In this document: piece after piece, positions 37,977-46,090 of the stretch
Layout: the number at the start of each line of letters is the position of its first letter
Numbering within the stretch: the first letter of the stretch is position 1
Assembly (NCBI GenBank): GCA_963736285.1
Contig: CAVTOA010000003.1
Span: 62,001-126,000, forward strand
DNA from: CAVTOA01 sp963736285
GTDB taxonomy: Bacteria > Actinomycetota > Actinomycetes > Mycobacteriales > QHCE01
Direction: 5' to 3'
Length of the DNA: 64,000 nucleotides
Made by a program: the position numbers and the translations under genes
The notes under the pieces: generated by a model
What the model saw: the letters and a program-made list of their open reading frames with translations, nothing else
The model's database searches: none
Told to the model about the DNA's origin: nothing

Positions 37977-38185
37977 CACAAACTCCTTCACGGAAGGCAA
38001 TCCCGAGATTAGATAACAAAAAGTAAAAGGATAGCCGCGCGCGATGACGGCGGCAGTCGGGCCAGAGGGATCGCCTCTATATAAAACCGGCATCGGTAGC
38101 TTAGTGGCAGGCGTGGCAAATCAAACCCCCGAATGATCCGGGCGCGTATTCCCCATCCGCCGACAGACATCGTAAAGTGCGAGAT

Positions 38186-38708
38186 ATGGATCTTTCGGCT
38201 AGCCAGCCGACCCACCTAACGGCCGACCCTAGTGTCGGCGTGTCTCACCCAGATGATGCCGGGAGTTTTGGAGCCACCCATATGACCTACGCCGTTGCTC
38301 CGCACCAGCCTCCCGCTGCTTCAGACTCCGCTGACACTATCCGTCTGACACTGCCAGCGCACAGCGCATATCTGTCTATCCTCCGCACCGCCACCGCCGG
38401 GTTGGCTGCTCGGCTCGGGTTCACCCTCGACGAGATCGAAGACATGCGGATAGCGGTCGACGAAGCGTGTGCCATGCTGCTGGGCACAAGCCTGAACCAA
38501 GAACCCGTCACCACCGAACTGGACTGCACATTCTGGCTATATGAGCACCGGGTGGAGGTCCTGCTGACGACTCGACAAAATTGATCTGCCCGCCCGGGAC
38601 ACATTCGCGTGGCAGGTGTTGACGGCGCTCACGGACGAGGTACACGCCGACACCGTCGAAGGGCGCACCCAGATCCGCCTCAGCAAGCAGCGGAGCGATC
38701 TCGCATGA
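38186..38708 (+). pseudogene. RsbW-like anti-sigma factor kinase, +1 frameshift near C-terminus
   Basis: The HATPase domain starts after a 50-residue tail (TIRLTLPAHSAYLSILRTAT, N-box IAVDEACAMLL). At 38582 the frame hits TGA just after VEVLLTTRQN, but the normal C-terminal strand and helix continue one base later (DLPARDTFAWQVLTALTDEV, then TQIRLSKQRSDLA) to a TGA at 38708. The span is one base too long; one inserted base between 38570 and 38584 explains it. The stop overlaps the sigF ATG (ATGA), showing that the intact reading frame was coupled to sigF. Such proteins bind and silence SigF-type factors. Real loss or sequence error cannot be told apart here. Confidence 0.78.
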
Positions 38709-39518
38709 CCGTCCCCCGTCCCACCAGCGCCGCCGCTGATGGGGGCTCCGAACTGCAGCGCATGTTCGCAGAGCTGGCGAGCGTCCGCACGGACTCGCCT
38801 CGTTGGCATGAGCTTCGCGACGAGCTGGTGCGCCGCAATCTGCCGCTGGTCAACTTTTTGGCTCGGCGATTTTCCGGGCGCGGTGAGCCGTGGGACGACC
38901 TAGCTGCAGGTGGCCACGATTGGGCTCATCAAGGCCATCGATCGGTTCGACCTGGGCCGCGAGGTGGAGTTCAGTACCTACGCCACCCCCACCATTGTGG
39001 GCGAGATCAAACGTCACTTTCGTGATCGCGGCTGGGCATTGCGTGTTCCCCGCCGGCTGCAAGAAAACGCATTGACGGTCTCGAAAGCCACCTCAATGCT
39101 GTTCCATGAGCTGTCCCGGTCACCCACCATCGCTGAATTGGCGCACTCCACTGGCTTGAGCGAAGAAGATGTACTAGAGGCCATCGATTCTTCTCACGCC
39201 TACGCGACGGTCTCGCTCGATGCGCAATTCGCTAGCGACTCACCTGGCGCTCCTACCCCGCCCACCGCGGGCGACGCCGCCGTGGCGCTGGAGGGGGTGG
39301 AAAACCGGGCATCGCTACGTCCACTGCTCGAGCAGCTATCTGAGCGGGAACGTCAGATCGTGCTGCTGCGGTTTTTTGGCAACATGACTCAATCGGAGAT
39401 CGCCGCCGAAGTGGGCGTCTCTCAAATGCACGTGTCGCGATTGCTCAGCCGTTCGCTCGCTAGGCTGCGCTCTAGCGCCTCAGTCATAGCCGAGCGAGTA
39501 AAAGCCTCTGCCGAGTGA
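38705..39518 (+). pseudogene. sigF: SigB/SigF-type RNA polymerase sigma factor, +1 frameshift
   Basis: The first 65 residues (MTVPRPTSAAADGGSEL start; region 1.2/2.1 with RNLPLVNFLARRFSGRG) run in one frame. After EPWDDLA the conserved region 2.2 (QVATIGLIKAIDRFDLGREV) continues one base later; an extra base at about 38909 (CTAGCTGCAG context) accounts for it. The rest is normal: region 3 (TIAELAHSTGLSEEDVLEAI) and region 4 (SERERQIVLLRFFGNMTQSE, EVGVSQMHVSRLLSRSL). The corrected length is 270 residues. It is coupled to the upstream anti-sigma gene, itself frameshifted. If real, this stress or developmental sigma factor is lost. Confidence 0.85.
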
Positions 39519-39533
39519 TGCCACCGAGCATCG

Positions 39534-39980
39534 TTAGCGGACGTTCAACGCCAGCCGAGACGACGGGGCCAGTAAGCACACTGCGGTAATCAAACAGTAG
39601 ACACCGAGCACTACGCCTCCACAGTGGAGGATGAATCCGGCATCTCCGGTGGTCATAAACCACGAGACGGGCAACGCCATAAGTTGCGGCACTATCGCCA
39701 CACCACGGGCCCAAGACCGCCGATTGGCTAGCGCCCTACCTAGTTGGAAGAGCAGCACCGCTACGGCGGCGGTCATCGCCGTCAAGACCGCTGCCTCGCC
39801 GGCGTCGGCAGGGCTTCCGATCGTCACCTCGACGATTTGCACGCATGTCAGCACCGCTAATGCCGCGGATTGGATCCACAACAACAACACCGCCAGCCGC
39901 AGCGGTAGGGGGCCATCCTCATCCGGTGACAAGGAAGATGCGTCCAGGCCTGGGCTGCGTTGGGTGGCGGGCTCACTCAC
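39534..39980 (-). CDS. Small four-helix membrane protein
   Basis: 148 residues from GTG 39980 (VSEPATQRSPG); an ATG at 40016 would overlap the start of the divergent kinase gene. After a 25-residue head there are four helices (about 30-50, 62-82, 93-112 and 120-140). No motif is seen. Function unknown. Confidence 0.65.
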   Translation of the reverse strand: MSEPATQRSPGLDASSLSPDEDGPLPLRLAVLLLWIQSAALAVLTCVQIVEVTIGSPADAGEAAVLTAMTAAVAVLLFQLGRALANRRSWARGVAIVPQLMALPVSWFMTTGDAGFILHCGGVVLGVYCLITAVCLLAPSSRLALNVR

Positions 39981-40014
39981 AGCGACTAGCCTACCGGCAG
40001 GTACAGTCGCCGAC

Positions 40015-40950
40015 ATGCGCGCGCTGCTAGTGGTAAACCCCCATGCCACCACTACTAGTCCTCGCACCCGCGATGTGTTAACCCACGCGCTCAACAGCGA
40101 AGTCTCGTTATCAGTCGCACACACTGATCATCGCGGGCATGCCGCTCAGCTCACCACTGAGGCGGTTCGCTCTGGTGCGGAGCTTGTGGTCGCGCTCGGT
40201 GGCGATGGCACCGTTAATGAGGTTGCCAACGGGCTGCTGGCCGCTCGCTCATTCTTAAAAAACGACGTCCCTCTTCCTGCTTTGGGAGTCGTGCCCGGTG
40301 GCTCGACCAACGTGTTTGCGCGCGCATTGGGTCTGTCTGGAGAGCCAGTAGACGCCACCGGAGTATTACTAGAAGCCATCCGGGAGCAACGTTCCCGAAC
40401 AGTTGGCCTCGGTCAGGTTGGGGATCGTTTCTTTACCTTTTGCGCCGGGTTTGGCTTCGATGCAGAGGTCGTTCGCCGGGTTGAGCAAGCGCGGAAGCAG
40501 GGCAAGACCGCGACACACGGACGCTACGTTCGAGCCGCTCTCGCCCAATTCGCGCTCGCAAAGGATCGCGGTGCACCGTCCATCCGCTTCACCGATGCCG
40601 CAACGCCGGACAATGCCATCGAGCTCGGGCTGTCTCTGGTGCAAAACACCTCACCCTGGAGCTATCTAGGGGGTAGAGAGCTCCAGCCGTCTCCGCAAGC
40701 ATCTTTTGTCACTGGACTAGACATCACGGGTGTACGGCGGTTGGGGCTTGTGCCCACCATGAAGACCGCGCTACAGCTCCTCATCACCGGTCGCACGCGG
40801 GGGCGCGCGGTGTTCCAGCGCCACGATCTCGAGACGTTCACTCTTTCGGCATCGAAGCCATTGGCATTCCAAGTCGATGGCGATTACTTGGGTGAGCGCG
40901 ATTCATTGACGTTCCATTCGATTCCCGATGCATTGCGGGTAATGGTTTAA
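40015..40950 (+). CDS. Diacylglycerol/lipid kinase family protein (YegS-like)
   Basis: 311 residues from ATG 40015. The DAGK catalytic domain opens with LLVVNPHATTTSPRTRD and has the ATP-binding ELVVALGGDGTVNEVANGLL and GVVPGGSTNVFARALGL loops, followed by the C-terminal beta domain (FQVDGDYLGERDSLTFHSIP). It phosphorylates a diacylglycerol-like or sphingoid lipid in the membrane. It is divergent from the small membrane-protein gene, 34 bp from its start. Confidence 0.9.
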   Translation: MRALLVVNPHATTTSPRTRDVLTHALNSEVSLSVAHTDHRGHAAQLTTEAVRSGAELVVALGGDGTVNEVANGLLAARSFLKNDVPLPALGVVPGGSTNVFARALGLSGEPVDATGVLLEAIREQRSRTVGLGQVGDRFFTFCAGFGFDAEVVRRVEQARKQGKTATHGRYVRAALAQFALAKDRGAPSIRFTDAATPDNAIELGLSLVQNTSPWSYLGGRELQPSPQASFVTGLDITGVRRLGLVPTMKTALQLLITGRTRGRAVFQRHDLETFTLSASKPLAFQVDGDYLGERDSLTFHSIPDALRVMV

Positions 40951-41304
40951 CAGATAAGAGTCATAGCAAAACGCTGTGTAATCATTATCATTATTGATAG
41001 CAATACGAAATCGTTTGTTTACGCAGTGTGAGCTGCAAAAATGAATAGGGGCAGCATTTACCTTTCGTATCGGGCATACTATTTCGTGAAGCTGCTCACG
41101 GGACACGCGAAATGCTCTTCAATTCCCTTGACACTCGTCGTTCTCGTGGAAGTATTCAATAGCGTTACCCGCGACTTACCGCCACATTCGACGGTTACTT
41201 GACCGGATGACTCATAGTCGAAGTCGTCAGCATCAAGCAAACTCGCGAGAAAAGCTCTAAACCCCGAAGTATCCCCACTTGGAAAAAATCAAGGAGTATA
41301 GGTA
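40951..41304. other. whiB1 upstream region
   Basis: 354 bp, noticeably AT-rich at 40970-41090. It should hold the whiB1 promoter and a leader. A strong ribosome site (AAGGAG, about 41290) precedes the whiB1 ATG. No other gene is seen. Confidence 0.5.
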
Positions 41305-41556
41305 ATGGATTGGCGCCATCGCGCCCTCTGTCGCGACGAGGACCCAGAACTTTTCTTCCCCATCGGCACCACGGGGCCAGCGTTAACGCAGGTAGAAAAG
41401 GCAAAGCAGGTGTGCGGTCGTTGCCCGGTCACCCAAGACTGTCTCATTTGGGCACTTGAGACCGGCCAGGATGCGGGTGTATGGGGCGGCACAAGCGAAG
41501 AAGAGCGCCGTGCGATCAAGCGCAGCGAATTTCAGCCACAGCTTCACTCCGCATAG
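41305..41556 (+). CDS. whiB1: WhiB1-type iron-sulfur transcription factor
   Basis: 83 residues. Four cysteines in WhiB spacing (C9, C37, C40, C46: RALCRDEDPELFFP, then VCGRCPVTQDC) hold a 4Fe-4S cluster. They are followed by the GVWGG turn and a basic tail (EEERRAIKRSEF) that binds DNA. WhiB1 binds region 4 of the primary sigma factor, reacts with NO and is essential in mycobacteria. The AAGGAG site fixes the start. A 22-bp hairpin terminator follows. Confidence 0.93.
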   Translation: MDWRHRALCRDEDPELFFPIGTTGPALTQVEKAKQVCGRCPVTQDCLIWALETGQDAGVWGGTSEEERRAIKRSEFQPQLHSA

Positions 41557-41622
41557 TCTGTAGCGTCGCTTCCCATTTGTGCCGCAACCGCAGCCTTTGA
41601 ACACACCGAATAATAAAATTTA

Positions 41623-41671
41623 TTTAAATTGAAAGGCCCAGTGATGCTGTCACTGGGCCTTTCAATTTAAA
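41623..41671 (+). terminator. Perfect 22-bp terminator hairpin of whiB1
   Basis: Arms 41623-41644 and 41650-41671 are perfectly complementary over 22 bp with a 5-nt loop. The core is GAAAGGCCCAGTGA, with AT-rich ends that give a U-tract. Confidence 0.92.
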
Positions 41672-41700
41672 ATCGAGCACAGTTACGGCAGGCTTTATAT

Positions 41701-41724
41701 TACGAAATAGGCACCTATTTCGTA
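41701..41724. promoter_or_regulatory. Perfect 10-bp inverted repeat
   Basis: TACGAAATAG (41701-41710) and CTATTTCGTA (41715-41724) with a 4-nt loop, between the convergent ends of whiB1 and dgt. Role unknown: a second terminator or a protein-binding palindrome. Confidence 0.45.
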
Positions 41725-41996
41725 CCAGTTATTACTCAGTGCGATATCACAACTCGCGTCCGCATCCACAATATTGGATCGTTCGATACGTCGATAACGC
41801 AGCCATATGCTCCAGGTCGACGATTCGCGCAATAAATAGCACCGACCGTGCCGATGTTCCCTCACATGCTCATTACTCGTAACGGCGTAGCCAATTGACC
41901 AACGAGCGATCCGTTAGCTGCGCCACTTGATCGATCACTACCCGCAACCGCGCCCGATCATCGGCCGCACGCCGCCACAACGGCGCAAACACTGGG

Positions 41997-43109
41997 TCAA
42001 GTGCGGTCGGGTGCCCGCGCAATTAACCTGTGCGCAAGAGAGGTCACCCATTCTCGCTGAATTTCACGTCGGCGCTCCGCGTCTGGCTGTCCAATGACAT
42101 ATCGCAACGCCAGCCCCTTAATGAGCGCACACTCGGCGCGGGTTCGACGCGGAACAACCAAATCAGCGCCATAACGCCGCAGAGACGCGCCACCGAAGTG
42201 CTCCCGCGTGGCGTGCACGGCCGACCAGGCAAACCGTCCAACAAAGGTGGTCGTCAAACGCTTCACCGCCAGCTGAGCCCGGTACGAGCCATCGTATTGA
42301 CGGGCGGCGACCATCGCGGGCTCGTGTAGGAGATCGCCTAAAACCTCGGCGAGATAGTCGGTTGGCTCTGTCGAGTACACCGGCTGTATGTGCTCACAGA
42401 GGGCCCGCCGCTCGCCGATGTCGTCGAACACTCGAAGGTCAATATGACCGGCGTGGAGACCGTCTTCCATATCGTGCACGGAATAGGCGACGTCGTCCGC
42501 CCAGTCCATGACTTGGGCCTCAAGACATCTGCGGCGCCCGGAAACGCCCTCGCGAAGCCAACGAAAGACCGGAAGGTCGTCGACGTACACACCGAACTTT
42601 CCATGCTCATTGTGCTCACGCGTCCAGGGGTATTTGGCCACCGCGTCCAATGTGGACCGGGTGAGGTTGAGGCCAACGCTATAACCGTCCGCATCCATGA
42701 CTTTGGGCTCAAGCCGCGTGAGCACCCGCAGTGTCTGTGCATTGCCTTCGAACCCGCCGCAGGGCTCGGCCACGATATTGAGCGCCGTCTCGCCGGTGTG
42801 GCCAAAGGGTGGGTGGCCCAGGTCGTGTGCGAGTCCGGCCGCGTCGACCACATCGGGGTCGCAACCAAGCGCGACTGCCAACTCGCGGCCGATCTGCGCT
42901 ACCTCTAACGAATGGGTGAGCCGGGTTCGCGGGAAATCGTCTTCGCCTGCCGTCACTACTTGGGTTTTTGCCGCCAGCCGACGCAGCGCCGCCGAATGCA
43001 GCACTCGAGCACGGTCGCGCTCGAACTCGCTACGGGCATTACTTTTGTAAGACTCAGGAACCCAGCGTTGCAACGCATGCTGGTCATAGTCGTTAGTCGC
43101 GATAACCAC
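41997..43109 (-). CDS. dgt: Deoxyguanosinetriphosphate triphosphohydrolase-like protein (C-terminus frameshifted)
   Basis: HD-domain dNTPase. The metal ligands are visible in TRLTHSLEVAQIGRELA, AAGLAHDLGHPPFGHTGE and AQVMDWADDVAYSVHDMEDG. The frame ends at 41997 after RLIARAPDRT (370 residues), but the conserved family tail (ALDPVFAPLW, then DRARLRVVIDQVAQLTDRSL) continues one base later to a TAA at 41873. One extra base near 42000 explains it, and the expected length is 411. The HD core is untouched, so the truncated protein may still work. It lowers dNTP pools and acts in nucleotide balance. Confidence 0.9.
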   Translation of the reverse strand: MVIATNDYDQHALQRWVPESYKSNARSEFERDRARVLHSAALRRLAAKTQVVTAGEDDFPRTRLTHSLEVAQIGRELAVALGCDPDVVDAAGLAHDLGHPPFGHTGETALNIVAEPCGGFEGNAQTLRVLTRLEPKVMDADGYSVGLNLTRSTLDAVAKYPWTREHNEHGKFGVYVDDLPVFRWLREGVSGRRRCLEAQVMDWADDVAYSVHDMEDGLHAGHIDLRVFDDIGERRALCEHIQPVYSTEPTDYLAEVLGDLLHEPAMVAARQYDGSYRAQLAVKRLTTTFVGRFAWSAVHATREHFGGASLRRYGADLVVPRRTRAECALIKGLALRYVIGQPDAERRREIQREWVTSLAHRLIARAPDRT

Positions 43110-43293
43110 TCGATGAGCCTAGTGTCTCGCCCCCACCGTTAGCGGTTCGAATGACGGGTGGCTCACCGCGCGCTGCCTCCGATGACCGGTGCTGTTGAGT
43201 GGGCGGGTAGCGACGAAATAATTAATCGACATTATTCGCTAATTACCACATAACCATCATTCTGCTTTATGCAATTTGCGGAAGGGATATTTT

Positions 43294-44781
43294 TTGTGGC
43301 ATACGGCCGCTATCGTCGCAGCCGTGAGACACCCCAATGCGCCGGCCGAGTGCGCTAACCCAGTGTTAGCAAACGCGGTGACCGAGCTTGGCTGGTCACT
43401 CACTCGGCTCGTTGCCGAAGTCAATACCCTCCTAGGCACCAACTACGTCAGCCGCTCTACCGCCTCTGAGTGGATGAACAAAGGCAGGGTGCCACACGAT
43501 CCGCTACCTACGGTGGTAGCGCATTTGTTGTCGCACGAGCTGGGTCGCACCATCTCTGTGCAGGAGCTATGGGCAGGCAAAGCCAAAGACTCTCCGCTGT
43601 GGATTCCCGCTGACACCGGCCTCGATGTGCCATGGACGGTGCGCGGCACGCTCGACATACTCGCTGACTGGTTAGTGAATGGTGGCAACGCAATGAACCT
43701 CGACCGCCGTACATTTCTTGCACTATCGGGCGCCGCGCTGACCGCCCCAGCCTGGGACTATGTGGACCATCTCGATTCGTCACAACATCATGCCGTAGCG
43801 CAATTGCCTTTTTCTGGTGATTCCAATAGGCAAATTACTCCCGCAATGGCGCAAGTCGTTGAGGGAACTATCGATCATTTGCGTCGCGTTGACGATCAAG
43901 AAGGCGGCAATATAAATCACCTTCGTTTTGTTCATCAACAATTCATGACAGTCGGTCAATATGTAAAAAGCGGCCAAGCCGCCAATAGTAAAGTCATGAA
44001 CCAGTTATTGCGTTCATGGTCGGAACTCGGCCAGTTCGCAGCCTGGATGGCAGTCGACGCCGAAGAGCATGGCCTGGCAAATCGCTACTTTCACACTGCA
44101 TTACGTGCCGCACACAGTGTCGGTGACCGTGCCTTAGGCGCCCATATCCTGGGATTCATGGTCTATCAAGCCGCTTACTGTGGGCAGGCAAGAGAGGCCA
44201 TTGATCTCGCAAATGCTGCACGTGACGCCACTAGTGGGACTCCAACCGCAGTTCGATCGCTAATCGCGGCACGGGACGCAATGGCGCAGGCCAGCATTGG
44301 TAATACATATGGCGTTCAAAAGGCGATGGAAGAATCTCGCGAATTGATGGCTAGGCCCGATGCTGTAGATACTCGGCCGTCTTATCTTTATTGGTGGACG
44401 CAAAAGAATGTGGAGCATGAGGCGGCGTTTATCACTCTCCACATGAATGAGGTTCGATCTCGCCAACAATTGAAACTATTTGAAAATGTGGAAGAAACAC
44501 TGAAAGAATTTATTCAACCTGACAACATAACGCGGCAACGTGATGCCTTATACAACAGCGTTCGGTTGTCTCACGCTCACCTCTCGCAAGGCGCAGCAGA
44601 CAAAACGGTGGAGACAGGACGATATGCGATTCAAGGAGTACGGACCCTACGACACCCTCGTTCTATCACTCAGCTAAGAAAACTTCGCGCGGATATAAAC
44701 AACAATTCTGCCTTGCGCTATAAAACAGAAATCGTTGATTTTCGTAAGGAACTTGATTCGGCTCTTGCTGAGGTTTCATGA
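43294..44781 (+). CDS. HTH-TPR regulator with Tat-like segment
   Basis: About 495 residues from TTG 43294 (GGAAGGG 8 nt upstream); a GTG at 43324 is an alternative. The N-terminus is an XRE-like helix-turn-helix (GWSLTRLVAEVNTLLG, SRSTASEWMNKGRVP). Then comes a twin-Arg-like hydrophobic stretch (LDRRTFLALSGAALTAPAW) that is characteristic of a large actinobacterial regulator family rather than true export. The C-terminal 300 residues form TPR-like helices (AHILGFMVYQAAYCGQAREA). The last 250 residues are closely related to the next gene. It is coupled to that gene by ATGA. The second half is visibly more AT-rich than the first. Confidence 0.75.
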   Translation: MWHTAAIVAAVRHPNAPAECANPVLANAVTELGWSLTRLVAEVNTLLGTNYVSRSTASEWMNKGRVPHDPLPTVVAHLLSHELGRTISVQELWAGKAKDSPLWIPADTGLDVPWTVRGTLDILADWLVNGGNAMNLDRRTFLALSGAALTAPAWDYVDHLDSSQHHAVAQLPFSGDSNRQITPAMAQVVEGTIDHLRRVDDQEGGNINHLRFVHQQFMTVGQYVKSGQAANSKVMNQLLRSWSELGQFAAWMAVDAEEHGLANRYFHTALRAAHSVGDRALGAHILGFMVYQAAYCGQAREAIDLANAARDATSGTPTAVRSLIAARDAMAQASIGNTYGVQKAMEESRELMARPDAVDTRPSYLYWWTQKNVEHEAAFITLHMNEVRSRQQLKLFENVEETLKEFIQPDNITRQRDALYNSVRLSHAHLSQGAADKTVETGRYAIQGVRTLRHPRSITQLRKLRADINNNSALRYKTEIVDFRKELDSALAEVS

Positions 44782-45857
44782 GTTCCATTCAGCACGAGTC
44801 ATGCAAGCAACCGAATGCCGGACCCCGTAAATACGATCGCAATGTGAAGCAGCGCCGGATGAGTGAAACCGCGGGCGTATTCCGGCTTGATGCTTACCGC
44901 GAACGAGCCATGCTGCTCACCGGTGACATGATCTCGGTGATTGAAGAGACAATTCGCCAGCTACGGGTATTGGACGATCGCGAGGGCGGCAACGAACACA
45001 ACCTGCAGTTTGTGTTGGGCCAGCTCGCGTTAGTCACCGACTATCTTGAGCATGCAGAATACGCTAGCGACAACGTCCACAAGCGACTCGTCGCAGCCGC
45101 AGCCCAGCTGCGTCAGCTCGCAGGTTGGCTCGCCCATGATGCTGAGCAACACACAGTTGCGCAACAGCACTTCCGTACCGCCCTCGACGCTGCCCGCAGT
45201 ATCGACGATCGTGCACTGGCCGCACACATCCTCGGGTTTATGACCTACCAGGCTGCCTATCGCGGGGAAGCGAAGAACGCACTTAAACTGGCTCGTAATG
45301 CCCGAGAGGTTGCAAAAGGCACGCCGCTTGCGGTTCGCTCTCTCATTGCGGCCCGCGACGCCATGGCCCAGGCGACAGCGGGGAACGTCAGTGCTCTACA
45401 AAGAGCGATGGAAGAGTCACACGAATTGATTTCTCATCCCGGTGCTCTGGATGATCGTCCAGATTGGCTGTATTGGTGGGACACGCGTTATGTAAAACGT
45501 GAAGCAGCTTTTGTTGCGCTTCATCTTGAACAAAGAAAGATCAGTAGTCAGAATGCGCTTCTGCTGCAAGCGGAGACATCATTAAAGTTGTTTTTCGCAG
45601 AGCCGGAAATTGACTGTAAGCGTGATGCGCTCTATCACGGGATTCGCCTCTCCCACACCTATCTGTGGCGTGGCGAGGTGGAACAGGCTCTCAGTATCGG
45701 ACGCTATGCCCTCACTGGCCTCCAGTCGTTGCCACACCCACGGTCGCTCACGCAGCTGCGCAGACTAGACACCACACTCGGTTCGCGCCTGGAACTACGC
45801 GACCTCCATGAAGTGACCGAATTTCGTAACGGAATCCACGATCTCCTCGCCGCCTAA
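44778..45857 (+). CDS. TPR-like protein, paralogue of the upstream regulator without HTH
   Basis: 359 residues. From about residue 30 it matches the TPR half of the upstream protein segment by segment (LRVLDDREGGNEHNLQFV, AHILGFMTYQAAYRGEAKNA, AVRSLIAARDAMAQATAGN, HPRSLTQLRRLD) but lacks the HTH and Tat-like parts. It arose by tandem duplication of the C-terminal half. The ATG overlaps the upstream stop, so the two are made together and may form a hetero-complex. Function unknown. Confidence 0.72.
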   Translation: MSSIQHESCKQPNAGPRKYDRNVKQRRMSETAGVFRLDAYRERAMLLTGDMISVIEETIRQLRVLDDREGGNEHNLQFVLGQLALVTDYLEHAEYASDNVHKRLVAAAAQLRQLAGWLAHDAEQHTVAQQHFRTALDAARSIDDRALAAHILGFMTYQAAYRGEAKNALKLARNAREVAKGTPLAVRSLIAARDAMAQATAGNVSALQRAMEESHELISHPGALDDRPDWLYWWDTRYVKREAAFVALHLEQRKISSQNALLLQAETSLKLFFAEPEIDCKRDALYHGIRLSHTYLWRGEVEQALSIGRYALTGLQSLPHPRSLTQLRRLDTTLGSRLELRDLHEVTEFRNGIHDLLAA

Positions 45858-45877
45858 CTTCTAGACATTGGACCGGC

Positions 45878-46070
45878 ATGAGCACAGCAAACACGATACG
45901 CAGAAATATTAAGAATCTGGAAAAAAGATTAGAAGTGCTGAAAACACGGGGGGGGGGATCCAAATGCCATAAAGAACGTGGAGCGAGAACTTCAGAAACA
46001 GAGAAATGCGCTAGCAGCTAGAGAAGCAGCAAGGAGTCAAGCAAGTGACGGTCACAGCAGAAAACGCTAA
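45878..46070 (+). pseudogene. Small coiled-coil protein, out of frame at a G10 tract (candidate phase-variable gene)
   Basis: It starts 20 bp after the TPR gene with MSTANTIRRNIKNLEKRLEV, a charged helix. With ten G (45948-45957, codons 24-27) translation ends at a TAG at 46019 after a non-helical tail (47 residues). With nine G the frame continues as GGDPNAIKNVERELQKQRNA and a second charged helix to a TAA at 46070, giving a 63-residue helix-turn-helix hairpin. The continuity of the helical pattern across the tract argues that nine is the coding length. It lies behind the HTH-TPR/TPR pair and was probably the third gene of that operon. I recognise no family. Confidence 0.6.
45948..45957. repeat. 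G10 homopolymer in the coiled-coil gene
   Basis: Ten consecutive G about 70 nt after the start codon. Length 9 gives the 63-residue protein; length 10, as here, gives a 47-residue product. Confidence 0.9.
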
Positions 46071-46090
46071 GCACTTGCAACTGACTGGAG

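Noticed and set aside
38089..38140. tRNA-like string (GGTAGCTTAGTGGCAGG)
   Set aside because: It resembles a D arm, but no acceptor, anticodon or T arm can be drawn around it.
42000..42010. Programmed +1 frameshift in dgt (ACT TGA C, like prfB)
   Set aside because: There is no slippery codon or upstream Shine-Dalgarno-like stimulator as in prfB; a simple one-base insertion is more economical.
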